A DNA stretch of 64,000 nucleotides. Origin: Gordius sp. MW1. Its lineage: Eukaryota > Nematomorpha > Gordioida > Gordea > Gordiidae. The stretch lies in NCBI GenBank assembly GCA_964036665.1, contig OZ038526.1:18910001-18974000 (forward strand), written 5' to 3'. This document shows positions 23,345-35,516 of the stretch, piece after piece; position 1 is the first letter of the stretch, and each line of letters opens with the position of its first letter. The notes beneath the pieces are model-generated. The model ran no database searches and was not told where the DNA came from. It saw only the letters and a program-made list of their open reading frames with translations. A program made the translations under genes and the position numbers.

Positions 23345-24505
23345 TTTAGAGATTTTTACAAATGAACTTTTGTCAATTGAACCAGATTCTAAATGTAGGC
23401 ATGTGTTGTTTTTACGATTTGAAACATTGAGTATCAAAGTCATTTTTTTGCTTATTTTTCACGTCAATTATTATTATTATAGGACGGTCGTGTCACCTCC
23501 TACGTGGCTAAATAAATTAAAAAATCTAATTTTGTCATTTTTTGCGCGTTAAATAAGGCGAAAAATTAAAATAATTTTAACAAAGTGCCAATAAATGTGA
23601 TATATCTCAGTTCTTCGGACATTATTAAATTCAGAATAAAAAGTTTTATTCAGAAACAAATAATTATAATTATTATATTGTTTCCTAATTACAAAAATTT
23701 AATAAAAATTGCTTGAAGGGCCAAGGGGCCAAAGATTTTTCTCTTGGGGGGGGGGGGGGGGGGGCATGGGGCCAGGTTTTCTCTCTTAAGTGGGCCTGGG
23801 CCTTGGACCCTCTTTAACTATTTGTTTAAAAATCTTTGCAAAATAAACACTTACCAATTATATTTGATATATTCTTAATCTATTGAAACTTATATATAAG
23901 ATGATATATATTCTGCTAATACACCCGGGTAAATGGCAAAACAACGTTTGCCGGATTCAACTAGTAATATAATATTATAAGTTTGTTTTTTAAAGCTATA
24001 AAGTTTCATATAATAAATTATAATATTGCTATTTATAATAATGCTAGATATTAAAAGTTTGTCTTTTATAGCTTATAAAGTTTCATATGATAATTTATAA
24101 GTTAAATATTAAGTTTGTCTTTTATAGCTTATAAAGCTTCATAAACAACTTTATAAGGTAAATGTGTTTGTTGAAATCATTGATTTAAATGCTTTATTAA
24201 TATAAAAGTGTCACATAAACTTGACAATCATGAAATGGAATTAAAATTTATTGCATATAAATATAATATCATGTTGGTTCTAGTGTCCTTAATGAAATCA
24301 GGTCTTTGAATAAAAGATTAAAACCAATCAGCACCTACTTATTCATATTCCACCCATGAATTAGGCATTGATAAATTAAATTGTACTGCCATTTGATAAG
24401 CCAAATACCTGACCTTAACAAATTTGATCATATATTGATAAAATACTTGTTATTTTCATTTCATTTTCTCGTACAAAGTTTTACATTTGTAAGTTTGCAC
24501 CACTT
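23345..24505. other. AT-rich stretch without recognised gene
   Basis: AT-rich DNA with a G run at 23747-23764, and a tttataagcttataaagtttcata motif varied three times at 23990-24150. No coding signal. Confidence 0.55.
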
Positions 24506-24509
24506 TTAA

Positions 24510-26084
24510 CACTCCGTCGGTCGGGTGGGGTAATAATGACCCTAAGCCGTTTAAAAACGCTGTACAAAAAAAATAGTAAATATTACAATTCCATTTTTTC
24601 AGTAGCTTAACAAAATTTACCCTAGAATATCTCTGCAAAATTTGGCTAGTTTTTATCCAATAGTTTTTAAGATACAGCGTGTTTTAGATGCCCGGGGTCT
24701 TCTACGACCCCACCTTCCATAATATGAACAAAAAAAATTTCAACATTTTTTTTTGAAATATATTATTAAAACCCATTATCGTAAACCCATTTGTGAAAAT
24801 ATTTTACATTTCTTTTTATTGAAAATATTCAAATTTTAAACTCTAATTTTCACATGTTAATTTTTCCTCGTGGTAATTTAAAGTGCTTATTTGTGTAGTT
24901 TTTCCCACATTTTTTAATTTTTTTATATGACTAATCTTAAAAAGTGCAACGTTTTTGATAGTTCTTTCTTTGTCTGAAGATTAAGATGGTATATACACAT
25001 AACAGTTATAACATTTTATCAAGTAGTTATTGATGATTCTTATGATTACATCTACCTACATGAGTAGTCATGAATCTGAGAGTGAGTTAACAGGAGATGA
25101 AGATGAAGAAGAGTTAATTGATATGCCTAACAGAAATAGTTTTAAATTACTTATTACATATGAAAGAGTTGTGTATAGTGAGATTTAGCAACTAAAGAAC
25201 ACAACATAAAATTACTCTCAAATAACTCAATGCTATTATAGGCATATTGTATTTTTTAGATATGTACAATAAATTTAGACCTTTTAATTGATTTTTTATT
25301 TGTATATATTAATCATCAAAACCTCATTGACTTATGGAGCAGAGATTTAAACATTTTTAGAGCAACAATGTCACACTTGTATATATATTTTGTAAATTTC
25401 CAAATGAATAAATATAATTAGTATCCTGTACCTTTTAGGTTATATCACTTGAGATGAAGCGACCAGATTTAAGCATTTTATCTAAAATAATTAGAATTTG
25501 TGACCAAAAATATATGTATAAAATGTGTATGTAACTACTTTTATAGCCTCATAAAATTTCTTATATAACATATTTTTTCATATTCTTAATTTTGATCTTT
25601 TATTATGAATTTGTATAAAAAAATTTATTAAATAACATTTCAATTTATAAGAATATGAGTTGAGACCAACAGTAACTTTTTTTGCTATAAAAAATAAAAG
25701 GCCACAAATTGCCTAAGTTTGAACATCTCTATTTTTTTTTGTTATTCGGTTGATTATTACCAATTTTCCACATTTATAGTTTCAACCTTCATAAGATCTT
25801 ATTAATTAAACCATAGAATATAATATAGTTTTTTGGGTATGAGGCAAAATAGTTATTAGGGGAAAAATTTTGGGGGTTGTTCTAAATATAGATATAAAAT
25901 TTTAACCACTTGATCAAATAGCCAAATTAATATATTAATGAACGTATAAGAGTTGAAATATTATTCTTGCAAATTTTGACAAGTTTATATTATAAAATAT
26001 GGAAGTTATAGCTATTTAAAGTTTGGGGTAATAATAACCCCAAATACCATCCATGTTAGCATTTTCGACCCGACTGACGGAGTG
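24510..26084 (+). mobile_element. piggyBac-like element with TTAA ends
   Basis: TTAA at 24506-24509 and 26085-26088 flank inverted ends CACTCCGTCGGTCGGGT (left) and CACTCCGTCAGTCGGGT (right, read inward), a 17-bp repeat with one change. TTAA target duplication points to the piggyBac superfamily. A ggggtaataat motif sits next to both ends. The element is 1575 bp; only one short acidic reading frame is left inside, so it is a deletion derivative. Confidence 0.7.
25060..25188 (+). pseudogene. Acidic N-terminal fragment, probable transposase start
   Basis: A 42-residue frame starting MSSHESESELTGDEDEEELI inside the TTAA-flanked element. Ser/Asp/Glu-rich beginnings are usual for piggyBac transposases, but no catalytic part follows, so the assignment rests on context. 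Confidence 0.4.
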
Positions 26085-26094
26085 TTAATATATG

Positions 26095-26510
26095 AATGAA
26101 TTAGAGATAATTATAACCCCGCTCTCAATAGCCCCACGACTAAAATATTTTTTTGCTAGTTGTTTTAAAATAGTCATCCTCAAAAAAATTAATTATTCCG
26201 AGTAGATTTTTATAGAAAAATTTATACGTTTTTACCTTAAATTAGTTTCGAGCTTAGAGATTAAATAGTTTTAAAATTATTAGCAAAATAGAAAAATTAG
26301 AAAAAGGAGCTTTTAGCCCCGAAAAACCTTATTTTCTATCTAACTTTTTCCCTATATAATTTTTTCCAAAAATTTTTTAAGTCTGAAATGCGCTCTTATA
26401 AAGTACATTTTGTATATAAATTTGACTGGGTACAAATTAATAACATGAAAATTATTTGAGAAGATAAGTATAGCCCCGAGCTACGTATAGCCCCGGTCTC
26501 CCCTTAACTT
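26095..26510. repeat. Partial AGCCCCG-motif repeat
   Basis: Contains several tagcccc motifs and a right end ctacgtatagccccggtctccccttaa that mirrors the left end of the element at 46220. No matching left terminus, so probably a fragment. Confidence 0.4.
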
Positions 26511-26514
26511 TTTG

Positions 26515-27632
26515 AATCAGTATAAATAACTCGGGCCTTCGCGTAGGAAGGGGGAGGGGAAAGGAGATTAGGGGAAGGGAAGGGGGGAAGGGAAGGGGGG
26601 AAGGGAAGGGGGAACGATACTCATCTATACTCCGTATAAACGTAGCATATTTGCTATGCAATTTATGGGCAAGAAAGGTGGGAAGGGGCGAGAATGCCTA
26701 TACGGGGGTATTAAATGCAAAACAATTAGTTAATTATTTATACAAATGTTCCATCACTTTGACCAGTGGTGATCTTTTCTAATGGTTAGCAGACAGCCAA
26801 ATAACTAGCCTATAATTATAATAAAATAAATCGATTTTAATCTCACTTTGGCCAATGGTCATTTTTTCATTGGTCACTTAGCCAGCGGACGACCAAAAAA
26901 TCATATTATCAATGGTATTAACAGGAACAATATATTAATTTAAAAAAAATAAAAATTTTGCCCTCTCCGGGTATCGAACCAGCAATTAAAAATTTGCTCT
27001 CGACAGGATTCGAACCCACATTAATTGAATAGGCTTTTGTACGGGGGGGGGGGCACAGGGATTCATATCAGTAAAGGCATAGGCCCTTGTAGGGAAGGGC
27101 ATGGGGTAATTATCAATGTTAACCTAATATACCAATTCAAAAGCGAAAAAAAAAATTTCGAAACAATTTGGCCAATTTTTTTCATTGGTCATTAGCCAGC
27201 GGACGGTAAAAAAGTCAAAATCATATTATCAATGGTATTAACAAGAACAAAATATTAATTTAATTACAAAAAAAAATTGTCCTCTCCGGGTATTGAACCA
27301 ACAAGTCAGAAAGTTGGAAGACGGAGTCAGAACGTTGAAGGACTGACGGGCATAGGGTAATTATCAATGTTAACCTAATACACCAATTCAAAAGCGAAAA
27401 AAAATTAAAATTTCGAATCACAAGTTAGACAATGGTCATTTTTTTTATTGGTCAATAGCCAGCGGACGGTCAAAAAGTCATATTGTCAATGGTATTAACA
27501 AGAACAAATTATTAATTTACCGGGGATTGAACCAGCAAGTCAGAAAGTTGAAAGATGGTGTAAGAACGTTGGAGGACGGACAACGGACGGACGGACAACG
27601 AAAAGCGAGCCCATAAATTGCATAGCAATTAA
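26515..27632. repeat. Composite dispersed repeat, block 1
   Basis: Begins with ctcgggccttcg and a GGGAA-rich tract, then the end motif TTGCTATGCAATTTATGGGC (26650). Next come units with cattggtc, agccagcggacgg, tatcaatggtatt and ctctccggg-tcgaacc. It ends in gacggacggacaacg and the complement of the end motif at 27606-27632. The inverted ends suggest a transposon-like unit of about 980 bp. The gggttcgaa-type words resemble a tRNA B box on the minus strand, but no A box is seen. Confidence 0.6.
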
Positions 27633-27639
27633 TAAATGC

Positions 27640-28555
27640 GGGTCTAAGTCTTTAGAAACGCGTAGCATTGCCAAGGCCATTGTTAAAAATGCATAATTTG
27701 CATGTTGGACTATAAATAATTTTTGGATGGTATGAGAATTTTGAAACAAGTGACTTTCTTTAAGGTTTATACATTGTTTATAGTCATCCCAAAATATTGA
27801 GTAATTTGTAAGCGATCGAAATATAACATTAATATCAATTACTTTGGTAGCAAGAAGATATTTTAATTTACCTCGTTATCATTTTAAACGCAATTACTCA
27901 AATTTTTTGAAATCACATTGCTCCTATTCTGCTTCTGAGCATATTGAAGTACTAATTATCGAATTTAGCTAATCACACATGTATCAAAGCTAACGACAAT
28001 TTGGCATAAATTTAGATCAATTCACCCCATAACTACTGCTATTTTATTAGTGTACAAAAGTTGCGCGATTGGATGCACCATACGAATATGATAATATATA
28101 AAAATGAAATAACATAACAACATAGTGACCGGTGTGGTACGGCAGAAGCCAGCCGTGTTTTATAAAAGCTGTCAATCAATCATTTTGATTGACATATTTT
28201 TTAATAAAGGTCCATTTTCGCTATTTTTACGTGTTATGTTTATTCTTTTTAATAATATTATATATATTTTTGTAAACTTTGATAAAGCTGGAACTAATTT
28301 AGGTTGGTTTCTCCAATAAAATATTATATTTATTTATAAATTTTGATAAAGCTGGAATCTAATTTAGGTTGGTTTCTCCCCCCTTCCCCATAAAAATAAA
28401 TATTTGTAAAAACAGACTAATCATTATAAGTTTTATTCAAAATTATGCTAAAGGACAATCATTAATGTAATCAAAATGGTTGGCATAATGCGTAATGTAA
28501 ATACCAAATTTCGAAGTATTATTTAAACGTGGGGAATATAAGGCCCAACATTTTA
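27640..28555. other. AT-rich stretch with one tandem duplication
   Basis: No gene seen. A unit of about 72 bp (gataaagctggaa then ttaggttggtttctcc) is duplicated at 28245-28385. Confidence 0.6.
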
Positions 28556-28563
28556 GTACAACA

Positions 28564-29529
28564 TAGAGCCCTGCAAAGTCATTTTTTCAACCCGAACCCG
28601 ACCCGACCCGAAAGCTTTTAAAGTTTTTCAACCCGAACCCCACCCGAAAGCGTTTTAAATTTTTCAACCCGAACCCGACCCGAAAGCGTTTTAAGCCAAA
28701 CCCGACCCGACCCGAAAGTAAAAAAAAGTGATTGGTGTAAAATTGATTTTGATGTTTTTAAATGGCATCAACTCCAGAAAAACAACAACAGATAAAACAA
28801 CACTTTTAAACATGTTTGCCAGGTAAAAGTTTTAGAAAAAAAGTAGATCTTAATTCAGATTTTTTTATTATATTTCACCCAAAGTATCCCACTTAACAAG
28901 CCATTCATTATCTTCAGTAGGCACCATAAAAAATGCAGATATTCTTAAACTTTTGCTAAAATAAAATGAGTCTGTCTTTATTATAGTTGTGGCAATTGTA
29001 AATTTTGATCATTTTTTTAAAAACTCTTTTTTTTTAAATTATTTTTTTTATACATTTTAATCATCCGTAAATAATCATGATAATTTATTTTGTTCTAGTG
29101 TATATGTTGTACGGTAAAGCAAGTTAAAACATCAATATTTAAAAAAGAAAAATGGGAGTTCACAAAATCGTTTGTGATATTAATTATATGTTATTATAAT
29201 TTATAGCATCACTGAAGATATTTTACCTTTTTGAGTTTTAAATTTGAAAATCCAAAATTCAGGTATAACTTAAAAGAAATTAATAAATGTAAAGATAAAT
29301 TAATCACATTTTTCGATATTAATTATAAAACATTATATATAATGACATTAATTTAAAAGATATGTCTATTATGCATTGTAAGATTCATAACCTTCAACCC
29401 GATCTGGACACGAGTTTAAAAACTTTCAACCCGAACCCGACTTGAAAGCATTATAAAATTTTTAACCTAAACCCGACCCGAAGGAATTTCAAGTCGGGTC
29501 GGGTTTCGGGTCACCCGTGCAGGGCTCTA
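28564..29529. mobile_element. Non-autonomous hAT element, GACCCGA-rich ends
   Basis: Ends TAGAGCCCTGCA and TGCAGGGCTCTA, flanked by the perfect 8-bp duplication GTACAACA (28556-28563 and 29530-29537). Both subterminal regions are arrays of aacccga/cgggtt words. 966 bp with no transposase. Confidence 0.9.
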
Positions 29530-29684
29530 GTACAACATTAATCCACTTTTCAAATATTCAAATATAGTTTGGAAATCGTATTTGTACATTTAATACGGTA
29601 GAAAAAATTTAATCGACAAAAAAATTAATAAAGTTTTTTGGGGGATTTAAAGTTTAATTTATAAAGAAATTACTTAGATATGTG

Positions 29685-30155
29685 TAGAGGCTCTTTCCCT
29701 CGCTTGTACTTAACCATCACGTCGGGGTCACCAAATGAAGTGTTTTATTTCATTATTTTTAAGAGATACTTATGCGAAAACATGAATAATAAAATGTTAG
29801 TTTTAAAGGTTGTGCTTATCTAGATGCGCGAGCCCATTATCATTTGAATAATCAGGCGATGATTGAATACAAGCGAGGGGCTATTAAAATAAAAATAACT
29901 TGATGGTTAAGTACAAGCGAGGGGCTATTAAAATAAAAATCACGTGATGGTTAAGTACAAGCGAGGGGCTATTAAAATAAAAATCACGTGATGGTTAAGT
30001 ACAAGCGAGGGGCTATTAAAATAAAAATCACGTGATGGTTAAGTACAAGCGAGGGGCTATTAAAATGAAAATCACGTGATGGTTAAGTACAAGCGAGGGG
30101 CTATTAAAATAAAAATCACGTGATGGTTAAGTACAAGCGAGGGAAAGAGCCTCTA
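29685..30155. mobile_element. hAT-type MITE whose right arm has become a satellite
   Basis: Ends TAGAGGCTCTTTCCCTCGC and its exact complement, with the inverted match running about 40 bp to atcacgt. The flanks gatatgtg and catatgaa match at 5 of 8. Between 29868 and 30145 the right-arm sequence plus an AT-rich spacer is repeated in tandem. Non-coding. Confidence 0.8.
29868..30145 (+). repeat. 44-bp satellite derived from a MITE arm
   Basis: About six head-to-tail 44-bp units with gtacaagcgaggggctatt, an AAAATAAAAAT spacer and cacgtgatggttaa. The first unit reads aacttgatgg; later ones atcacgtgatgg. The last unit runs into the terminal repeat. The inner units have ggggct where the terminus has gggaaag. 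Confidence 0.92.
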
Positions 30156-30314
30156 CATATGAAGAGAAAAATACAAAATTTAGTATGCAAAAAACTAATA
30201 ATGTGCTTTTTGGGTAGTTAAAGTTTAGTATAAGGGAGGAATGATTTATTGCATACTTAAGAACAATGTCTCAGTAGTAACACGATGAACACGGGGTGTT
30301 AACACGAGCTTCTC

Positions 30315-30475
30315 TCAAAAAATCTCATCAATCACACCTCTACCCAATCCCATTGGAAAAAAAGAGTGTGAAAAAGCCATTAATCATCCCTTTACCCAAT
30401 CAGAAGGGGTGTTTGGAAAAAACACGTTGGCTACTGACACCCTACATCGGGTTTGCTATATAAACTGTTTGTGGG
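30315..30475 (+). promoter_or_regulatory. Orphan promoter-like segment (CCAAT and TATA words)
   Basis: Two CCAAT words (cccaatcccattgg at 30345 and acccaatcag at 30397) precede gctatataaactg at about 30450 by a spacing usual for RNA polymerase II core promoters. No reading frame follows downstream on the plus strand. It may be a relic or chance. Confidence 0.3.
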
Positions 30476-30666
30476 TTTGTTGAATGCCATTCAGAGTCAT
30501 AGGCAGAATTTCTTTTGGAAAGGGTTAAAAAATTTTCTTTAAACATCTAGTAAATTTCGTATGTTGTTAAAATAGATTTAGTTCTTTAATAAAATATTTA
30601 TATACGGACGTAACATCGTCGTGAGTTTGTCCAGGCAAACTTAGAATTTCACATTCTTTTGACGTA

Positions 30667-32393
30667 GGTGTAAGGGAAATGTAATTAAAAAACTCGGGCC
30701 TTCGGCCCTCGTGGGAAGGGGGAGGGGAGAAGGGAAGGGGGGAAGGGAAGGGGGGACGACTCATCTTTACTTCGTATAAATGTATCATATTTGCTATGCA
30801 ATTTATGGGCGAGAAAGGTGGGAAGGGGCGAGAATGCCTATAGGGGGGTATTAAATGCCTAATGCTTAATTAATTATTTATACAAAATTTCCATTTATAG
30901 GCAAAATGTAATATAGGCAAAATGTAATATAGGCAAGGGTTAGGGTTAGATTTAGTGTTTGCATCTAGTTGCGTATTACATTAGTTTTTACGGCCTTTAG
31001 TAATTATGGGTCTAACAAACATTATATTATAAAACATCACAATGTTAAGAATTTGCAGAATTTTTGGGAGAAATTTTTGTTGAATTTGAACAATTTTTAA
31101 TTAAAAAAATCAAAAATTTGGCGAATGGTGTTTTTTTTTTATTGGTCAGTACCAACAGATACTCTATTAGTCAATGATAGCCAAAAAAACGGAAAAAAAA
31201 ATTTGATGCTCACTTTGGCCAATGGTCATTTTTTTCCATTGGTCAGCAGCCAGCACACGGTAAAAATGGATATAAATTCATAAGAGTAAAAAAAACGAGA
31301 AAAAAATTTTCGAATCACATTTTGGCCAATGGTCATTTTTTTCCATTGGTCAGCAGCCAGGACACGGTAAAAGTGGATATAAATTCATAATAGTCAAAAA
31401 AAACGAAAAAAAATTTTCGAATCACATTTTGGCCAATGGTCATTTTATTCCATTGGTCAGCAGCCAGCGGACGGCCAAAAATTCATAATAGCAATGGTAG
31501 GAACAGGAACAATCATAATAGTCAAAAAAACGAAAAAAATAAATTTGATTCACATTTTGGCCAATGTTCATTTTTTCCATCGGTCAGGAGCCAGCGGACG
31601 GCCAAAAAGACATAATAGCAATGGTAGTAACAGGAACAATCATAATAGTCAAAAAAAAACGAAAAAATAAACTCGGATTCACGTTTTGGCCAATGGTCAT
31701 GTTTTTCATTGGTCAGCAGCCAGCGGACGGCCAAAAAGTCTTATTATCAATGATAGTAACAAGAACAATCATAAGAGTCAAAAAAACTCCGGGATTCTAA
31801 CCCAAAAACTAGGTAAATTGCATAGCAATTAAAAGTAAACAACTTTTATTTATGTTTATTATATAATAAAATGAAACAATAATAGAACAAGCGGACGGCC
31901 AAAAGTCATATTATCAATGGTAGTAACAGGAAAAATTTATTAATTTAATTTAAAAAATAAAAAAAAATTTGCCCTCTCCGGGAATCGAACCAGCAATTCA
32001 GAACGTTCGCTGGGGTTCGAACCCCCATTAATAGAGGCATAGGCTTTTGTAGGGGCACAGGCACCCATATCAGTAGAGGCATAGGCCCTTGTAGTGGAGG
32101 GCATAGGGTAATTATAGCAATTAATATCAATGTTACCCAATTCAAAAACGAATAGATATCCTTATGCATTAATTTAACATAGCAATTAAAACCCGACCCC
32201 GCCCGAAAGCGAGGGAGATAGAGATGAAGGGTGGGGCACCTCTTTCTCATGCATTAATTTAAAAAATCGATAACCTAATATACCCAATGCAAATAGATAG
32301 GGACGGACGGACGGACAACGAATGGACGGACGGACAACGGACGAACAACGGATGGACAACAAAAAACGAGCCCATAAATTGCATAGCAATTAA
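30667..32393. repeat. Composite dispersed repeat, block 2
   Basis: Same order as block 1: ctcgggccttcg and GGGAA tract, end motif TTGCTATGCAATTTATGGGC at 30790, a TTAGGG-like tract at 30933, a tandem array, ctctccggg and ggttcgaaccc words, repeated cggacggac, and the inverted end motif at 32367-32393. Confidence 0.65.
31130..31795 (+). repeat. Tandem array, about 118-bp unit
   Basis: Five to six units, each with ttggccaatggtcattttt, cattggtcagcagccag, a variable tail with cataatagtcaaaaaaa and an A-rich stretch. The last units add cggacggccaaaaag. Related single or double units occur at 26850-27500 and 38670-39550. Confidence 0.85.
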
Positions 32394-32399
32394 TAGAAT

Positions 32400-32600
32400 C
32401 TAGAAGTATAAGCTAATTTTGGTGCAAACCTGTCATCCCTTATCCTAAAGATGGAATTAAAAATACTAACACAACACATGAATGTTCTGCATTTATTCTA
32501 GTAATCATAAAAACCATTTTAATTTCCTAATATATTAATTGGGCCACCTTAATTCTTTACAATAAACTTTCAAATTAACTTTAAATGGCTACATCAAGTG
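32400..32600. other. AT-rich spacer
   Basis: No gene or repeat recognised. Confidence 0.5.
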
Positions 32601-32747
32601 CATGGGCGTAGCCAAGGGGGCGCAGGAAGGGATGGCTGCCCCCCTCTAAATCAAAATATTTGTTGAATGGCTAAAATTTCAAAAAATGATCATTCCTCCC
32701 TAAATCATTATTGCCACCCTCTAATTTCAATGCTGGCTACGCCCATG
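32601..32747. repeat. GGGCGTAGCCA short inverted-repeat element, well-preserved copy
   Basis: Ends CATGGGCGTAGCCAAGG and TGGCTACGCCCATG, exact complements over 14 bp. The interior has gcccccctctaaatc, ttgaatggctaaaatttc, cctccctaaatcattattg and ccctctaatttcaatg, shared with the copies at 46058, 55916 and 57950. Confidence 0.8.
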
Positions 32748-33137
32748 ATCAAAGTAATTATATTGATTTACGTCAAATTTCATATTTATATACTAGTCCA
32801 CAAATTATTTTTTACCTTATATAAATAAATTAAAATGTATTCTTTAAAAATAATGAATTAAGATAATTTCATCACACGTATTTTATTTTTTTAAATATCG
32901 CCTGTTCATTTTTAGGTGTTTCCACATTCCGAGCTTTATTTCATTCCATATTAATGCCAACAATTTTAACAAAATCAATGTTATTATTTTGTTTAATTTT
33001 CCCAAAAAAGCATTCAATCTTTCATGTTTTTAAATTATCAATTAAGAAATATACTAATTAATACTAATTCATTATACATATCAGCAAGGATGAGTAGACG
33101 TGATTAAAATAATTAAGTGAAACGAAGTGGAATCTTT

Positions 33138-34078
33138 CTACACGTTCACGACAAACTTCTCCAATACCATCTTAAATGGTCTATCAAATTTATCCGATGA
33201 ATCATTGCAATCTCTGAGCTTATTCATAAGCAGCAAATCCTCCAATTCCAATCCTAAAAAAATAATTTATATACTAGATATTCAATCTTTTAAAATTTTA
33301 TCAGTTTAACATTATACATACCAATAAAAGGGATGCTTAATGGCCGGTGCTCAACCTGTTCTACCATATAATTCACCACGGTAATTTTAAGAATTGACAC
33401 CAAAAATGTCTTGTACTTATCAGGTAATTTCTGCGTTTAAAATTTAAATATAATTGCTATCTAATTTTACCTTGTACAGCTTTACAATAAGATCGGGATC
33501 CAAGGTATTCAAACCCAATATCATGGCATATGCGCTATTATAAGAGTTGTGCTTCTCCATAAGATTCTAACAAAATAATATATATTTATATATTTATATA
33601 TAAAAATTGGAATGATTAATACTTCAATTACTCCTAGTAAATACAATAATCCTGATGCTTTATCCTTACGTTTAAGGCAATATAAATGACGTGATGTCCA
33701 ATCCTTTAGCTATGAAGAGCAATATATTTTGATATTGTAATTAATATCTTACATCGGCAAAATGCATCAGATAAGAATACAATCCAGTTTGCTTTATTGC
33801 CAATTCACCATTAATATACTTATTCCTTTCCCTTTTTGAAAGTTTCTCAAACAAACCTATATCGACTATATGCAGTATTGCCTGAAACGACATTTGTTAT
33901 AAATTTAAAATTATAAGATTACAGCTAATTGCTCGGAATTGAATCCTTCCAGGGGTAACTTAGCTAGAAAAAATGGAGTTATATATTGTTCCTTCATTTT
34001 GAAATCTTTGTAACTTTTAGGATGCTTTATAACATATTCCGTTTTCTTCCCAAGTAGTTTTTGAAAAAAATTCCACAT
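33138..34078 (-). CDS. RasGEF (CDC25-homology) domain protein, six exons
   Basis: Exons are 34078-33923, 33881-33753, 33709-33623, 33566-33471, 33430-33322 and 33253-33138, joined by GT-AG introns of 41, 43, 56, 40 and 68 bp with all phases agreeing. The protein has 230 residues, starts MWNFFQKLLGKKTEY and ends KFVVNV. RasGEF landmarks appear in order: EQLAVAILHIVDIGLFEKL (residues 49-67), LKDWTSRHLYCLKRKDKAS (96-114), NSYNSAYAMILGLNTLDP, KLPDKYKTFL, and PLSIPFIGLELEDL (about 186-199). RasGEFs load Ras-type GTPases with GTP at membranes. It has little outside the catalytic domain and no visible REM module. The domain match is clear; specificity is unknown. An upstream exon cannot be excluded. 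Confidence 0.82.
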
Positions 34079-34079
34079 T

Positions 34080-34875
34080 GACAAGTTTTATAGTTTGTTT
34101 TGTTATTAGTAGTTGTTATTTCGCAAAGAACTTAAATATGAAAGAATGTCGCATTCTAGAACTTCAGATTAAATCTTACTTTTATACTACTTAAATGGGG
34201 ATTTATTTCTAACTGTAAATTAACTCTATCTAGCTAGATATAATATTAATCCGACAGGTACCACTAACGGTTCGACCGAATTAATTTCTGAAAATTTTTC
34301 ACGGCATCCTACCTAATATGCTCTAGATATCCCAACAATTAAAAAATATGAAAAATTGCCTACTTCACGAACACTTGGAGACCTAAAAATAGGCAAAATT
34401 AAATGACTAAGATAAGTTAAAAAATTGGTTAAATGTATTGGAATGATGACAATTATTGAATGTGAGGTGTAACATTGCATTTTGAGTTAAAATTATGGTT
34501 GCTTTGCTGCAAAGCGCAGCGCCGTTGTGTACACATTTTAAGTTGAATCTATTGTAAAATTTATTTAGGAAGTCGACATAATTTTAAAATAATTCTGGAC
34601 AATTTTTTATGATTTATTTCTCAAGACAATAGAGCTGTCAGGAATTTTTATAAGCGACATTTAACCCAAATAATGGTATATATCTATTTCTGCATCGAAA
34701 AGTTACTCTTTTGGTATAAGCATAGTTAAAGTGATCTACGCATCCCATAAATAACCAAAATTCTTATCCTGGATCTTACTAATAAATGATACGCATTACC
34801 TCATGACAATTTGGAAGCGTGTACTGTGATGACGTTAGAAATATTCTTTTTCCAAATAAAACCTTTCTATATCAT
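34080..34875. other. Upstream region of the RasGEF-like gene
   Basis: AT-rich. No TATA or CCAAT arrangement stands out, and no other gene is seen. A tagctagatata palindrome lies near 34230. Confidence 0.5.
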
Positions 34876-34962
34876 CAGGGGCGTAGCTAGCCTTTTTGCC
34901 TTGGGGAGGCTGGGCTGGTCAGCCATGGGGCCCCCAATCTAAATCCTGGATACGACCATGGG
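34876..34962. repeat. GGGCGTAGCTA element, short degenerate copy
   Basis: Starts caggggcgtagctagcc and ends gatacgaccatgg, with a G/C-rich interior. Deleted relative to other copies. Confidence 0.45.
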
Positions 34963-35384
34963 TCAAACGCAAATGAAAATTTTTCCCTCATAAACGTTGG
35001 ACAAACTTAAAATTCCGCTACTACTTTGTGTATTTTTTCTAATAACATGACACTGGTAAGTCTTAGACCCGCATGTTTCTAGGGCATAAAATAAATAAAA
35101 TTTATTCATAAATAAAACAAAGTAATTTAGTTGAAACAATATAGAAAATTTCACTTGGTATAATGAATTTTTGTATAAATCAATTGTAAAGGCACAAAGT
35201 GGAACTGGGATATTGACAAGAAATCGTTGACATTTTAAAAAATAATATAAAATAGGCCCTTCGGGCGTAACTGGGGGATTCGCCACCAGACCCCCGTTTA
35301 GCCAAGGACAGTCCCTGCTTCATATATCTTTGCTTCAAATCCTCATACACATCGAATACTCTTTAATACTACGGATAAACAAAG

Positions 35385-35437
35385 CATATTTGCTATGCAA
35401 TTTATGTTGGAATCGCCATAATTGCATAGCAAATAAT
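35385..35437. repeat. Minimal foldback copy of the TTGCTATGCAAT end motif
   Basis: atttgctatgcaatt and its exact complement aattgcatagcaaat are separated by about 20 bp. This looks like a nearly empty two-ended copy of the composite repeat. Confidence 0.55.
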
Positions 35438-35516
35438 ATTACTGGCAAAAGCTAAAGTTTATGCCCGACTTGACTCAATCTATAGTTACAAAGTTTTACC
35501 TATTACCTAGTTTAAC

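Noticed and set aside
29868-30145. CRISPR-like array of regular 44-bp repeats
   Set aside because: Units are contiguous without unique spacers and derive from a MITE arm in a eukaryotic setting.
31522-31800. Frames of 70-78 residues on both strands with repeated RWLLTN words
   Set aside because: They reflect the tandem units of about 118 bp, not proteins.
33127-33309. Plus-strand 60-residue frame
   Set aside because: Antisense shadow of the last RasGEF exon and intron, whose splice phases are consistent on the minus strand.
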